This document shows, in pieces, positions 44,681-54,215 of a stretch of 64,000 nt of DNA (the first letter of the stretch is position 1; every line of letters starts with the position of its first letter). Below the pieces are notes generated by a model. That model was not told where the DNA came from. It saw nothing but the letters and a program-made list of their open reading frames with translations, and did not search any database. The position numbers and the translations under genes are program-made. The stretch is taken from assembly GCF_002368195.1 (NCBI RefSeq), contig NZ_AP018178.1:4746721-4810720 (forward strand), read 5' to 3'. The stretch comes from Calothrix sp. NIES-2100. Its GTDB lineage: Bacteria > Cyanobacteriota > Cyanobacteriia > Cyanobacteriales > Nostocaceae.

Positions 44681-45703
44681 TCACTGCTCCACTGGCCAGA
44701 CCTTGATCGTACTGTCCTTACCAGCACTGACAATTGTTTTGCCATTGGGGTTAAAAGCCACAGCCCAAATTTTATTGGTATGACCTGTGAAACTGTGGAT
44801 TTCCTGTTTTTGGGACACATTCCACAGTCTGACAGTTCCATCCCAACCGCCACTGACTAAGGATTTACCATCAGGGCTGAAAGCTACAGACCAAACTCTG
44901 TTGGTATCTCCCTTGAGAGTACTATTTTCCCGACCTGTACTCAAATTCCAAAGTTTGATTGTGCCATCCCAGCTTCCACTGGCTAAGGTTTTACCATCGG
45001 GACTAATAGCTACGGAATTAACTATATCAGTATGCCCTTTGAGGGTGCGTGTGACTGTTCCGGTAGAAACATTCCACACTTTAATATTCTTTTCAAAATG
45101 ATTGCTACTAGCAAGCGTGTTGCCATCTGGGCTAAAAGCTAAGGAATTAATAATATCACACTCCCCTTCCAGGGTGCGGATCACTTCTCCAGTGGTCAAA
45201 TCCCACAGTTTGATAGTCTGATCCCAACTACCACTAGCTAGAGTATTGCCATCGGGGCTGAAGGCTACAGACTGAACCGAAAGTGAATGACCTTTGAGAG
45301 TACGAATTTCCTCTCCTGTAGATAGATTCCACAATTTGACAGTTTTGTCTATACTTCCACTAGCCAGAGTATTACCATCTGGGCTAAAAGCTATGGAATT
45401 TACCCAATTGGTGTGACCTACTAGGGTACGGAGTTTCTGCCCAGTATTCAAATTCCACAATTTGATAGTGTTGTCTGTACTGGCACTGGCAATGGTATTG
45501 CCATCCGGGCTAATGGCTACAGCCTTGACCGAGCCAGAATCTTCTTTGAGAGTTAAGATATCGGATACAGGTTTATTGGGAGCAGCTGTTCCACTACTTG
45601 CAGCTAAAGGAAATTGCGAAGACAAAACTCCCCCAACTCCCAACACCAGGAAAACTGTGGGTGTTAAAAGTTTAATTTTGGCATAAGTGAAATTTACAGA
45701 CAT
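44681..45703 (-). CDS. Exported or membrane-anchored WD40 repeat protein
   Basis: The start is probably ATG 45703 (MSVNFTYAKIKLLTPTVFLV). After a signal-anchor segment (residues 12-35) come seven WD40 repeats, each with SPDG and IKLWNL, forming one propeller. It looks like the sensory half of the neighbouring kinases without the kinase. It would act outside the cytoplasm. Convergent with the PPC gene and co-oriented with the two kinases. Confidence 0.9.
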   Translation of the reverse strand: MSVNFTYAKIKLLTPTVFLVLGVGGVLSSQFPLAASSGTAAPNKPVSDILTLKEDSGSVKAVAISPDGNTIASASTDNTIKLWNLNTGQKLRTLVGHTNWVNSIAFSPDGNTLASGSIDKTVKLWNLSTGEEIRTLKGHSLSVQSVAFSPDGNTLASGSWDQTIKLWDLTTGEVIRTLEGECDIINSLAFSPDGNTLASSNHFEKNIKVWNVSTGTVTRTLKGHTDIVNSVAISPDGKTLASGSWDGTIKLWNLSTGRENSTLKGDTNRVWSVAFSPDGKSLVSGGWDGTVRLWNVSQKQEIHSFTGHTNKIWAVAFNPNGKTIVSAGKDSTIKVWPVEQ

Positions 45704-45837
45704 CGCAGCTCTCCCAGTAGCAATATCCGAACGCTGCATAACAACATAGCAAGCACATCAATAAAATTACGGAATATTATAAAGTAAATATTACCAGATT
45801 TTTTAAAGGAAAGTTATATTAGCTACTGGGATTCGGT

Positions 45838-47895
45838 CTAGTTAGAGACGTGCCAAATCTTAATAGTTTTGTCCTCACTACCACTGATGAGAGTTTTACC
45901 ATCGTGGCTAAAACTGAGGGATGTGACGATGTTGGTATGTCCAGCCAATGTAAAAAGTTCTTCTCCTGTGGTGAAATTCCAGAGTTTGATTGTGCGATCG
46001 CGACTACCACTAGCAAGAATCTGACCATCTGGGCTGATGGCGAGGGATGTTACAGTATTGTCATGACCGACTATTGTCCGAATTTCTTGACCTGTAGATA
46101 AATTCCACAGTTTAATTGTGCGTAGGCGTAGCCCGTCGTAGACATCGCGGTTGGCGCTAGCAAGGGTCTGACCATCGGGACTGATAGCTAGAGAAGTAAT
46201 CGTTTTATCATCCCCTCTCAAAGTGCGAATCGCGTATCCTTTAGATAAGTTCCACAGTTTGATAGTTTTGTCAAAACTACCACTAGCGAGAATCTTCCCA
46301 TTTGGGCTAATAGCCAGAGAGCGTACCCAGAATTTATGTCCTACCAATGTGGAAATTTCCTGTCCTGTTACCAAATTCCAAACTTTGATGGTATTATCAT
46401 CACTACCACTGACCAAGGTTTTACCATCTTGGCTAATAGTTAGGGCATGAATTGAGTCGGAATGTCCCAGCAAAGTGCGAATTAGTTTACCTGTGGCTAA
46501 ATTCCAAACTTTGATGGTGTTATCATCACTACCACTGACCAAAGTCTCGCCATTGGGGCTAATACTGACAACATTCACTCTCTGGGAATGACCCTCCAGG
46601 GTAGAGATTTGTTTTCCTGTGGCGATATTCCATAATTTGATGGTGCGATCGCTGTTGCTAGCAAACAACCGACCATCAGGACTGATAGCAACAGACAAAA
46701 CCCCATTTTCCTGTGCTTGTAGGGTATTAGTTAAAGAAATTTTCCCCCATGATATTTTTGACTGCTGAGTCAAAACTGCTTCTGTGTTACTAGGACGATT
46801 ATTTTGTTGACTCAGGCGAGAAAATAAGCTGCTTTGCAATTGTTGAAATTGTTGATACCAAGATTCACCAAATCCAAATAATAGGGTAGTAGAAGCTACC
46901 AAGACAACCAGTCGCAAAAAATTATATTTTTTAGGTAAATATTGTGTCTGAGTTTTGGTTAATTTAGCAGACAATTTCCCTGAAGGTAGCAGTCGCAGTG
47001 ATTGTTTTTGTGACAAATCCTTGATAACTTCATCTGCTGATTGGTAGCGGTTGCGGATATCTTTTTGTAACAATTTATCCAGTACCCGCTCCAATTCTGG
47101 ATTCAGGGATTTGCGCAAATATTGTCGCCAATTTGTCACCCAAGAATATCCATGTTCTGTCCACAACTGAAACGGAGAAATTCCGGTGAGCAAATGAAAG
47201 CAAGTAGTTCCCAACCCAAACAAATCGCTAGCTGGATAAGCTTTACCATCTCTAATTTGTTCAATGGGGGAGTAGCCATGAGAACCAATAGATGTGCCAA
47301 TTTTATTCTGTACTCTTGCTGTTAATTGCTTAGCAGAGCCAAAATCTATCAAACATAAGCGTCCATCAATGTGACGGCGGATAATATTTTCTGGCTTGAG
47401 GTCTCGGTGAATTACTCCGCGATCGTGAATGAATTTGAGGATGGGTAATAAATCGAGCAAAAGTATTTGAATGTCCCTATCCTTATAGGTTTTACCTTGC
47501 TGCAACTCCATTAACAAATTCTGCCCATTGATAAACTGCTGCACTAAATACAGACAGTGGTCTTGTTCAAAGTAAGCCAATAGAGTCGGAATTTGCGGAT
47601 GTTCTCCGAGTTGTTGCAGTCGTTTAGCTTCCTCAGCAAATAACTCCATCGCCTTTTTCTGCGACCAAGTTCCTTGGAACTTTGGAGCTAATTGCTTGAC
47701 GACACAGCGTTCATGTAGTTTATCGACATCTTGTGATAAATAGGTTCTGCCAAATCCCCCCTCATCCGAAAGCACGCGAATCACACGGAAGCGATTTCTT
47801 AGAAGTCCTATGAGTGGGGTATTACAAGCTTGGCAAAACTTATTTTCATCAGCATTTAGTGGATTTGAGCAATCAGGATTTAAGCAGCAGATCAT
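45838..47895 (-). CDS. Membrane serine/threonine kinase with C-terminal WD40 propeller (second copy)
   Basis: Start is likely ATG 47895 (MICCLNPDCSNPLNADENKF), matching the paralogue. Same order: Cys-rich start, kinase with GGFGRTYLSQD, HRDLKPENII and LIDFGSAKQ, a membrane helix near residue 330 (FLRLVVLVASTTLLFGFG), and seven WD40 repeats. The fifth repeat has a 7-residue insertion, VYDGLRL, encoded by the dispersed repeat at 46120-46148. Target proteins are unknown. Confidence 0.92.
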   Translation of the reverse strand: MICCLNPDCSNPLNADENKFCQACNTPLIGLLRNRFRVIRVLSDEGGFGRTYLSQDVDKLHERCVVKQLAPKFQGTWSQKKAMELFAEEAKRLQQLGEHPQIPTLLAYFEQDHCLYLVQQFINGQNLLMELQQGKTYKDRDIQILLLDLLPILKFIHDRGVIHRDLKPENIIRRHIDGRLCLIDFGSAKQLTARVQNKIGTSIGSHGYSPIEQIRDGKAYPASDLFGLGTTCFHLLTGISPFQLWTEHGYSWVTNWRQYLRKSLNPELERVLDKLLQKDIRNRYQSADEVIKDLSQKQSLRLLPSGKLSAKLTKTQTQYLPKKYNFLRLVVLVASTTLLFGFGESWYQQFQQLQSSLFSRLSQQNNRPSNTEAVLTQQSKISWGKISLTNTLQAQENGVLSVAISPDGRLFASNSDRTIKLWNIATGKQISTLEGHSQRVNVVSISPNGETLVSGSDDNTIKVWNLATGKLIRTLLGHSDSIHALTISQDGKTLVSGSDDNTIKVWNLVTGQEISTLVGHKFWVRSLAISPNGKILASGSFDKTIKLWNLSKGYAIRTLRGDDKTITSLAISPDGQTLASANRDVYDGLRLRTIKLWNLSTGQEIRTIVGHDNTVTSLAISPDGQILASGSRDRTIKLWNFTTGEELFTLAGHTNIVTSLSFSHDGKTLISGSEDKTIKIWHVSN
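46120..46148. repeat. Repeat element inside a WD40 blade
   Basis: GCGTAGGCGTAGCCCGTCGT and onward to GACATCGC, an inverted copy of the 18417-type element, in frame in the kinase gene. Confidence 0.85.
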
Positions 47896-48434
47896 GAGAT
47901 GACAGGCGCTACTGCATGACAAATTATGCTAAGTTTTACCCGAAATTTCCCTAGTTGACAAACTGGCTCTTGTTTAATGATGGTAGATAATCCCTGTGTT
48001 GGGAATGGGGAATTACTTAATATAGTCAGCGTTTGTAGATTATAGTCAATTTTCCTCAATTAGGGGAAAATTACAAGAGTCAGAAAAATTATTTTTTGAT
48101 TATATAATAATCAGATTTTCTAATCTGTGTAAAATGCAACTAACGCTAAATTAAGCAGAAGAACATCACCCAGTAAATACTTAAACTTCTATTGCATAAA
48201 AATATTTATACCAATTGAAAAAGAGAATGAGACAGATGCATCTTTCGGCTACGGGTAACCCCCGGCTTGGCGACAATCCGTATGCCACATTTTCTTTTAC
48301 AGCGAAATATTTAACTGGTTCATCCGCGTTACCTTTATCGTCAGCGCTCTGGCTAAAAAACGAGTTAACTCTTGTACCCCAGGAACTTTTATCCATAATA
48401 AGGATGCGAGAGACGCTCGCATCCTTCCCCATTG

Positions 48435-48682
48435 GTGTCAACTTAACGCGAAACCCGGTTACCGCAAGGAACTGAAGTTCCTTGCTCATAGCCAAAGTAA
48501 TCTGAATATGACTAAATATCCTCAAAATCTTGAGTCTACTTCAGTAGGGGCGGGTTCACAGATATGCTCCAATAATTCACGACTATCTCGCTTAACCCGC
48601 CCCTACTTTGGCTATGAGCCTCTTAATTCATTCTTAGGTGGGCGACGCTTGTACAGAGGCTATTTTTAGCTTAAGTTGACAC
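48435..48682. mobile_element. Second MITE with GTGTCAACTTAA ends
   Basis: 248 bp between GTGTCAACTTAA (48435-48446) and TTAAGTTGACAC (48671-48682), the same ends as 21386-21567, with a different body that contains the GTAGGGGCGGGTT inverted repeat. Confidence 0.7.
48544..48606. repeat. Inverted repeat GTAGGGGCGGGTT, second copy
   Basis: Perfect 13-bp arms (48544-48556, 48594-48606); same arms as 32624-32685. Confidence 0.85.
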
Positions 48683-48906
48683 AGGTGATCCTTCCCCCAC
48701 CCCTACGCACGATTATCATTTTCATGAAAACTATTTTAAGTATTTTAGCTGATTGACAAAATACGCTTTATTCTTAAAGTCACTAATTCTCCTCATCTTT
48801 GTCATAGAGAATTTTCTTTGACAAAATATAAAACTTGTCCTGATATGATAAGTAAAAATGCGTAATAATCGTCATAAGTTCAAGTAAACTTGCCTGAAAC
48901 TTCAGT

Positions 48907-49167
48907 ATGATTAACGAATCAACAGTTAGTCTCACCATTTCTTGGATAAATCCAGATGTTGAAAAGTTAGAAAATGAAACTGTATACATCCTGGATGAGA
49001 TGAAACAAGTAGATGAGTTTGAAACAGTAGGACGTGTACAAGTACCTGTAGAGGGCATACCAGATAAAGCAAAACCTCTGAGAAATTTTCTGCCAGGATT
49101 CTTGATGGCTGAGGTAAGTGCGAAAAATATCAGAAGTAGTAATGGGGCAATGAGCGCGATCGCTTGA
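48907..49167 (+). CDS. Small unknown protein heading the EAD1 gene cluster
   Basis: 86 residues, predicted beta-rich: STVSLTISWINPDVEKLENE, then QVDEFETVGRVQVPVEGIPD, ending GFLMAEVSAKNIRSS. No named domain comes to mind; small adaptor domains of this size often open conflict-system operons. It is 53 bases before the EAD1 gene on the same strand. Start has no clear ribosome-binding site. Confidence 0.5.
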   Translation: MINESTVSLTISWINPDVEKLENETVYILDEMKQVDEFETVGRVQVPVEGIPDKAKPLRNFLPGFLMAEVSAKNIRSSNGAMSAIA

Positions 49168-49220
49168 AACCATCCTCAACGGTTTCTAACTTTTAGTGAA
49201 AATATGAGTGATTGATAAAT

Positions 49221-49772
49221 ATGGGTTTAGCCGGTCAACAACGTGAAGAACTACAAGACGCTTTGATTGATGCTTTTCCCGATACAGCATCTTTAGAGCG
49301 GATGTTGTCATTTAAATTAAATAAAAATCTTAGAGTAATTGCAGGCGAAGGGAATTTACAAGATATTGTTTTTCAATTAATACAAACAGCAAATTCTCAG
49401 GAATGGGTCGAGGATTTAGTTCGTGCTGCGTGTAATTCAAACCCTGGAAACCAACGACTGAGGGCTGTTGCCAAAAGACTATTGCTAAATCATCGCCGAC
49501 AAAAGCCTTCTGCGTCCTCATCTCCATTTAAACAGAAGCAGCTAACTCGTTTTAAGGAAGATTATAGCTTGATAGAAATACGGTGTCGCGAACTCTTAAA
49601 AAAATTGCACGAACTGGAAGGAGATAGAAATTATACGGCAAGCACTACCCAGCGAATTGAAATAGAAAGACAAATTACCCTAGATAAAGAGAAGCTAAAG
49701 GATTATGACACTCAGCTTGAATCATTAGCACAAAAAATAGAGTTACTTGAAAGCGAAGTTCAAGGATTGTAG
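49221..49772 (+). CDS. Effector-associated domain 1 (EAD1) protein with C-terminal coiled coil
   Basis: 183 residues from ATG 49221. Residues 1-95 (QREELQDALIDAFPDTASLE, then LRVIAGEGNLQDIVFQLIQT, WVEDLVRAACNSNPGNQRLR) fit EAD1, a death-like helical adaptor of bacterial NTP-dependent conflict systems. Residues 100-183 are a charged coiled coil (LLKKLHELEGDRNY and on) that matches, 49 of 78 residues, the start of the next protein. EADs normally bring effectors to a sensor by homotypic contact, so this protein may act as an adaptor. The EAD1 call is by pattern and moderately sure. Confidence 0.7.
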   Translation: MGLAGQQREELQDALIDAFPDTASLERMLSFKLNKNLRVIAGEGNLQDIVFQLIQTANSQEWVEDLVRAACNSNPGNQRLRAVAKRLLLNHRRQKPSASSSPFKQKQLTRFKEDYSLIEIRCRELLKKLHELEGDRNYTASTTQRIEIERQITLDKEKLKDYDTQLESLAQKIELLESEVQGL

Positions 49773-49805
49773 AAAAAAGTTTTTAAATTTTAAAAAATAT
49801 GATTT

Positions 49806-51731
49806 ATGTCTTTATTCAAACAAAATAAACTGGATACGCTCAAGCAAGATTATAGCTTTACAGAAGTTAGGCGGCAGGAATTATTTAAAAAATTGCATGA
49901 ATTGGAAAGTGATAGGGATTATGCTGCTAGCAGTACACAAAGGCTAGAACTAGATAGGCAAATTATCCGAGATCAAGAAAAACTAAAGGATTATGAAACT
50001 CAGCTTGAATCATTGCAAAACAAAATTGAGTGTCTTGAAAAAGATATTGAAGAAAGTAAAAGCATTCAAAATCAACAATCTATATATGAATACTCGAATG
50101 TTATTTCACAAGAGCAAAATGACAATTATTCAGTAAATAATCAGACTGAATCTTCCAGCCTTAATTCAGACTTCTATACTCTTACTGAAGATTTTAATGA
50201 GCAGAAATTAGATCGCAATTGGTCAGCGACAAATAATCAAGGCGATGAAAATCAACAAGTTCATGCTGACTCACTATTTAAAGATGATGAACCTATTGAA
50301 AACACAGTAATATTTACAGCAACTTTTTTTCCTGAATTAAGTCCTTATGATTTTGATCGAATTATTGCTTTTTTATTAGAAGAGCGATTTTTAAATATTA
50401 CCGTACAGTCGCAAATAATTACAGAGCAAGGAGAACCCAAAATCATTCAAAGTATAGAAAAAGAACAACTTCTTGCTATTTGGCGAAGTAGCCTGACTCA
50501 ACGCGATAAATTTCTAGAAAAATGCTATTTGAAAGCAGTGCATTTGAAAGATTCGTCCCAGGTAATTGATTTTTATCTACCTTATTTAAGAAGTGAATTT
50601 AAAATCTATTTTGAGGAACAAAAATCTTTATATTTGTTAGAGCAGTTTAATCGTACCAAACTGTTACTGTTTGATGCTTCGCTGAAAGTGGGTCGTAATG
50701 CAATTGATTTAACAGTTAATATGGCTACTTCTTATCCTAAGATTTATGGAGAAGATTGGCTTTTTGATATTGTGTTAGCTTCAACCGATGCTGCTAATAG
50801 TGATATTGCCATAAATTTTGACTTAGTGCAGCAATTGCAAAGACTTTCAACAAACACAAAAAGAGAGTTTATATTTACACGTATCTCTGCTTTACTCTAC
50901 CAAATGCTGGAATGCTCTCAGCTTGTGGATATAGTTAAAAGCTTTCTCGATCGCTTGATGTTAGTGCAACGATATGATGCTGTGCTAGCAATTATCAAAA
51001 ATTTGCGCTCCGCACCAAAATTTAATGGACTTTACTGGTTGAAGCAACTATTAGATCGGGGTAATGGAGAAATAAAGTCTGAGGCTTATAAATTCTTGTA
51101 CAACTGGCTAAAGCAAAGCGGTTATCGTATTTACGAGCTGTTAGAGGTGTTAAAGGGATGGTTACCTGGACGAGAGCGATCGCCAAATAGCTATTCTCCT
51201 TCTAATAAATATGCACTACAGCTGTTTATTGAATACTGCTTGGAAACTACATCGAATCTAGATTCTACGTATTATGGCTACTACCCATCTAAGTATCCAT
51301 TATTCTCGGTTCTACAGAGTAGCTCAATCGATAGCAAGCTAGAGACTTTAGTCAGTTGGCTCTTTCATTTAGATCATGAAGGCAAGCTTGCTCTCAGGCA
51401 TATTGTTGATGAAGGTGTTAACGCTACACAGCTAGTTAGCTTTTTGATTGCACAATGGTTCATCATTTTGTGGGGGTTAGAGAAGAAAGAACCTAATCAA
51501 CAAGTAGCTGCGGTATTTAATGACTTTCTTCACAAAATAATTTTGACTATTGACCGTTCTCTACAAAAAGAACTTGTTCAATATTGGAGTGATTATACAG
51601 AGCATTTACTTATAGAAGCGGAAGGTTATGAAAAATCTGGTGACAATCAATTAAGAAAACAAGCTTTTCGTAAAAGGAATCTAGTTAAAGAATTGAGTAG
51701 ACAGTTCAAGGTTTTGCAAAAAACAGCTTAA
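49806..51731 (+). CDS. Large helical protein with EAD1-partner coiled coil, unknown function
   Basis: 641 residues. N-terminal coiled coil (1-85) homologous to the C-terminal coil of the previous gene; a low-complexity linker rich in Asn/Gln/Ser (85-160); then about 480 residues of helical, possibly solenoid-like sequence (for example YKFLYNWLKQSGYRIYELLE) with no NTPase, nuclease or protease motif that I can see. 33 bases follow the previous stop and 16-22 bases precede the next start, so it is in one operon. Confidence 0.6.
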   Translation: MSLFKQNKLDTLKQDYSFTEVRRQELFKKLHELESDRDYAASSTQRLELDRQIIRDQEKLKDYETQLESLQNKIECLEKDIEESKSIQNQQSIYEYSNVISQEQNDNYSVNNQTESSSLNSDFYTLTEDFNEQKLDRNWSATNNQGDENQQVHADSLFKDDEPIENTVIFTATFFPELSPYDFDRIIAFLLEERFLNITVQSQIITEQGEPKIIQSIEKEQLLAIWRSSLTQRDKFLEKCYLKAVHLKDSSQVIDFYLPYLRSEFKIYFEEQKSLYLLEQFNRTKLLLFDASLKVGRNAIDLTVNMATSYPKIYGEDWLFDIVLASTDAANSDIAINFDLVQQLQRLSTNTKREFIFTRISALLYQMLECSQLVDIVKSFLDRLMLVQRYDAVLAIIKNLRSAPKFNGLYWLKQLLDRGNGEIKSEAYKFLYNWLKQSGYRIYELLEVLKGWLPGRERSPNSYSPSNKYALQLFIEYCLETTSNLDSTYYGYYPSKYPLFSVLQSSSIDSKLETLVSWLFHLDHEGKLALRHIVDEGVNATQLVSFLIAQWFIILWGLEKKEPNQQVAAVFNDFLHKIILTIDRSLQKELVQYWSDYTEHLLIEAEGYEKSGDNQLRKQAFRKRNLVKELSRQFKVLQKTA

Positions 51732-51753
51732 GTAACGATATCCGGAGATGAAG

Positions 51754-54060
51754 ATGAATCAAGGCAATTTCCTAGATAGAGTCATTCGTAAAGTAGATGA
51801 AACTACCAAAGCTAATTCCTCTACAGAAAAAGTAGTAATTATTGACAACAATAAAGGAAAAGCAATACCAAAAAAGCCATTATTTGGTGGTAATTTCAAA
51901 TTTTATCTTGTAGCTAATAATGAGGATGCAGCGAATATCGCCGAACGCAAAAGTCTAATTTGCAACGTGATTGATTTTGCTAACGACAGTGAAATCAGGA
52001 TTTCTCTAACTTATCGTGCTAGTTGCAACCCTGGTAATGAAGAGAGAGTCGCTGAAGCTCTCTATCATGGTCAATCTCCCAGCAGTGAACTTGATAATAA
52101 AATTCAAAAATGGATTGCTAGGTTTTCCCAAAATAATGCTGCAAGTTTTATTGAGAATTACTTTTTCCAAGTAGAACATTTAAGAGAATATATTAAAAAA
52201 AATGTACAAGAAGAGGTTGGTATAAAGCTTGATTTGAAGATTTCCTTAGACAAAGAAGAACAGCTGAGAACTTTCCCCATAGATAACATTCAATTTTCTG
52301 TATATGTTAATGATTGTAATGATGAGTTATCCCTTCAGCTTTCAACTGAGCTTATAGTTGATGAACAAAATAAGGTGCAAGCCATATTGAACTATGGGCG
52401 AGAGTTGTTATTAGCGAATGTAGTTAAAGCAGAAGTTAAAAATTACTTGAGTAACAATGTTACTCTACACAAGTTCTGCTATCACTTAAAAGATACTGTT
52501 CGTCAAGAAATTTTGCAGCATTTAAACAGAATTCTCATCAATTATGGTCGAAAATTAGAGTATCTGTCTCTTGCTAGTAATTCAGTTACTCCTGCTCAAG
52601 AACTTTTAAATGACCGTTCCTACGACATTGTATGTACAGTTAAAGGCTATCCGCAGCCAATAGTAGTACAAAACAAGTTGTACATGATACCAAAAGACAT
52701 TGGTAAGTATAGGGCTGCTCAATCTCCGAATTTGGAAACTTGGGTGAAGAGTAAATTAGAAAGTATTATTAAACCTTTGTTATTGCAAAAAGAATATATC
52801 GATATTCTACTTGATTTTCATCCAATTGAAAATATTATTAAAGCCAAAATAGAAGAGGCAGCCAATGCGCTTGGATATCATGTAGACCAAATTGTTTCTG
52901 TTCCCGACTTAGAACCTCTGAAACTAAAAGACAAATTCCTTCTGGGAATAGAAGATACTTTTCCTACGAAAGATGCTAGGGTTGATGTCAAGCTGAGTAT
53001 CTCTGTTACAGCAAAAATTCCTAATCTTGCAAGTATTAAGCATCATCTCAATCGACAAGATGATGTCAAAGATTTAATCAAGTCAGCTATTTATGATGCT
53101 ACAAGAGAATATTTGACTCAAACAGAACCAGAACGTTTTTATATGCGCTTTGCTCACTATGATAAACAACTAGGAGAAAAACAATCAGTTGAACAAGAAT
53201 TAGAAGATAAAATCAGAAAATTACTAGAAGAAAGTTTTGCTGCTCAAGTTAGCAGTATAGTCCCTAAATACTTAGATACAGATATTGCTAAGTGTTTCCA
53301 AGAATTGCGACGACAAATAGGGTCTATTGAATTTGAAGTATTTTCTTTAAAGGGAGGGGTAACAATTAAGTTTCAGGGAGACTTTCAGGTTTTAAGCGTT
53401 GAAAAAGATAGCTGGTACATATTTCGAGATAGGCAGCCAAAAATCAATGATCTCAAAGAGTCAATCGAAAGAAGTTTGAAAGCGAAATTGAATACTTTCG
53501 ACAAAGAGCATTTGCAATATGACGATTTGGATGACTTGTCTTTAATAGAGCGTGTTGTTAACCAGTGGGCAAGGAATAATATTATCGAGCAATTCGGTTT
53601 AGAAATTTACATAAGTAATCTTACTCGTGAACATACAGAAGAAGAACAAAGTCTATATGATGCCCAAAGAAAATTGTACCAGGAAGAATTAGAAGAATCT
53701 AGAGCAATTTTTGAAGCTAGAAAAAAACAGCGTCTTCAACAGCTAGAAAACTCATTTAAAAGAGAAGAAGTAAAATCTTTAGAACTCGATAAACTTTATC
53801 AACGACGCTTGCAACTCACAGGAGATGAGGAAAATGAAGCTGAACTCGTATATGTGAATGAGAGAATTAGAGAACTGGAAGCAGAATCTATTAATGCTTC
53901 TTTAGAAGATGCCAGAATTACCCTGAATCGTTTGCAACCCAAAAAACAAAAAGGTAAAGGTTTTAGTGAAGTAGCCGAAAAAATGAATTTACTAAACAAT
54001 AAAGCAAATCTAGAAATCAGTTCTGGTGATGACACAGATACTCCAGGTGGAAAAATATAA
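51754..54060 (+). CDS. Large protein with repeated SPFH/flotillin-like segments, unknown function
   Basis: 768 residues from ATG 51754, which has CCGGAG six bases upstream; an ATG two codons earlier abuts the same site. Soluble throughout. Two stretches share a strand-strand-helix-helix pattern with charged helices (around 45-270 and 400-625: for example VDVKLSISVTAKIPNLASI, then DVKDLIKSAIYDATREYL), which recalls SPFH/band-7 or similar scaffolds, and the end (630-768) is a long charged coiled coil. The SPFH idea is weak. No enzyme motif is seen. Confidence 0.55.
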   Translation: MNQGNFLDRVIRKVDETTKANSSTEKVVIIDNNKGKAIPKKPLFGGNFKFYLVANNEDAANIAERKSLICNVIDFANDSEIRISLTYRASCNPGNEERVAEALYHGQSPSSELDNKIQKWIARFSQNNAASFIENYFFQVEHLREYIKKNVQEEVGIKLDLKISLDKEEQLRTFPIDNIQFSVYVNDCNDELSLQLSTELIVDEQNKVQAILNYGRELLLANVVKAEVKNYLSNNVTLHKFCYHLKDTVRQEILQHLNRILINYGRKLEYLSLASNSVTPAQELLNDRSYDIVCTVKGYPQPIVVQNKLYMIPKDIGKYRAAQSPNLETWVKSKLESIIKPLLLQKEYIDILLDFHPIENIIKAKIEEAANALGYHVDQIVSVPDLEPLKLKDKFLLGIEDTFPTKDARVDVKLSISVTAKIPNLASIKHHLNRQDDVKDLIKSAIYDATREYLTQTEPERFYMRFAHYDKQLGEKQSVEQELEDKIRKLLEESFAAQVSSIVPKYLDTDIAKCFQELRRQIGSIEFEVFSLKGGVTIKFQGDFQVLSVEKDSWYIFRDRQPKINDLKESIERSLKAKLNTFDKEHLQYDDLDDLSLIERVVNQWARNNIIEQFGLEIYISNLTREHTEEEQSLYDAQRKLYQEELEESRAIFEARKKQRLQQLENSFKREEVKSLELDKLYQRRLQLTGDEENEAELVYVNERIRELEAESINASLEDARITLNRLQPKKQKGKGFSEVAEKMNLLNNKANLEISSGDDTDTPGGKI

Positions 54061-54215
54061 TAGCAAGTGATTAGTAAACAAAATAGGGCTTATGCTAGAA
54101 ACTAAATAAGCTTGGATTAGCATAAGTCCTAAAACTAATAATTTCATAATCATTACCTCAAAAGGTATTGCTAAAAAATCAAAAACAGTAAACAGTTTAC
54201 AATTAAAGGTTAGTA
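54061..54215. other. Spacer before the ubiquitin-like gene
   Basis: 155 bases with an imperfect inverted repeat, GGCTTATGCTAGAA with GCATAAGTCC. It may end one transcript or hold a separate promoter for the last gene. Confidence 0.4.

Larger units (their letters stand above)
47896..48906. other. Long intergenic region with a hairpin and a MITE
   Basis: Includes a hairpin 48400-48426 (AAGGATGCGAG, 11-bp stem), the MITE 48435-48682 and, inside it, the inverted repeat 48544-48606. The 114-codon minus frame at 48181-48525 crosses these elements and is not credible as a gene. Confidence 0.6.

Noticed and set aside
48181..48525. 114-codon minus-strand frame
   Set aside because: It spans a hairpin repeat and the left end of a MITE and resembles no protein.
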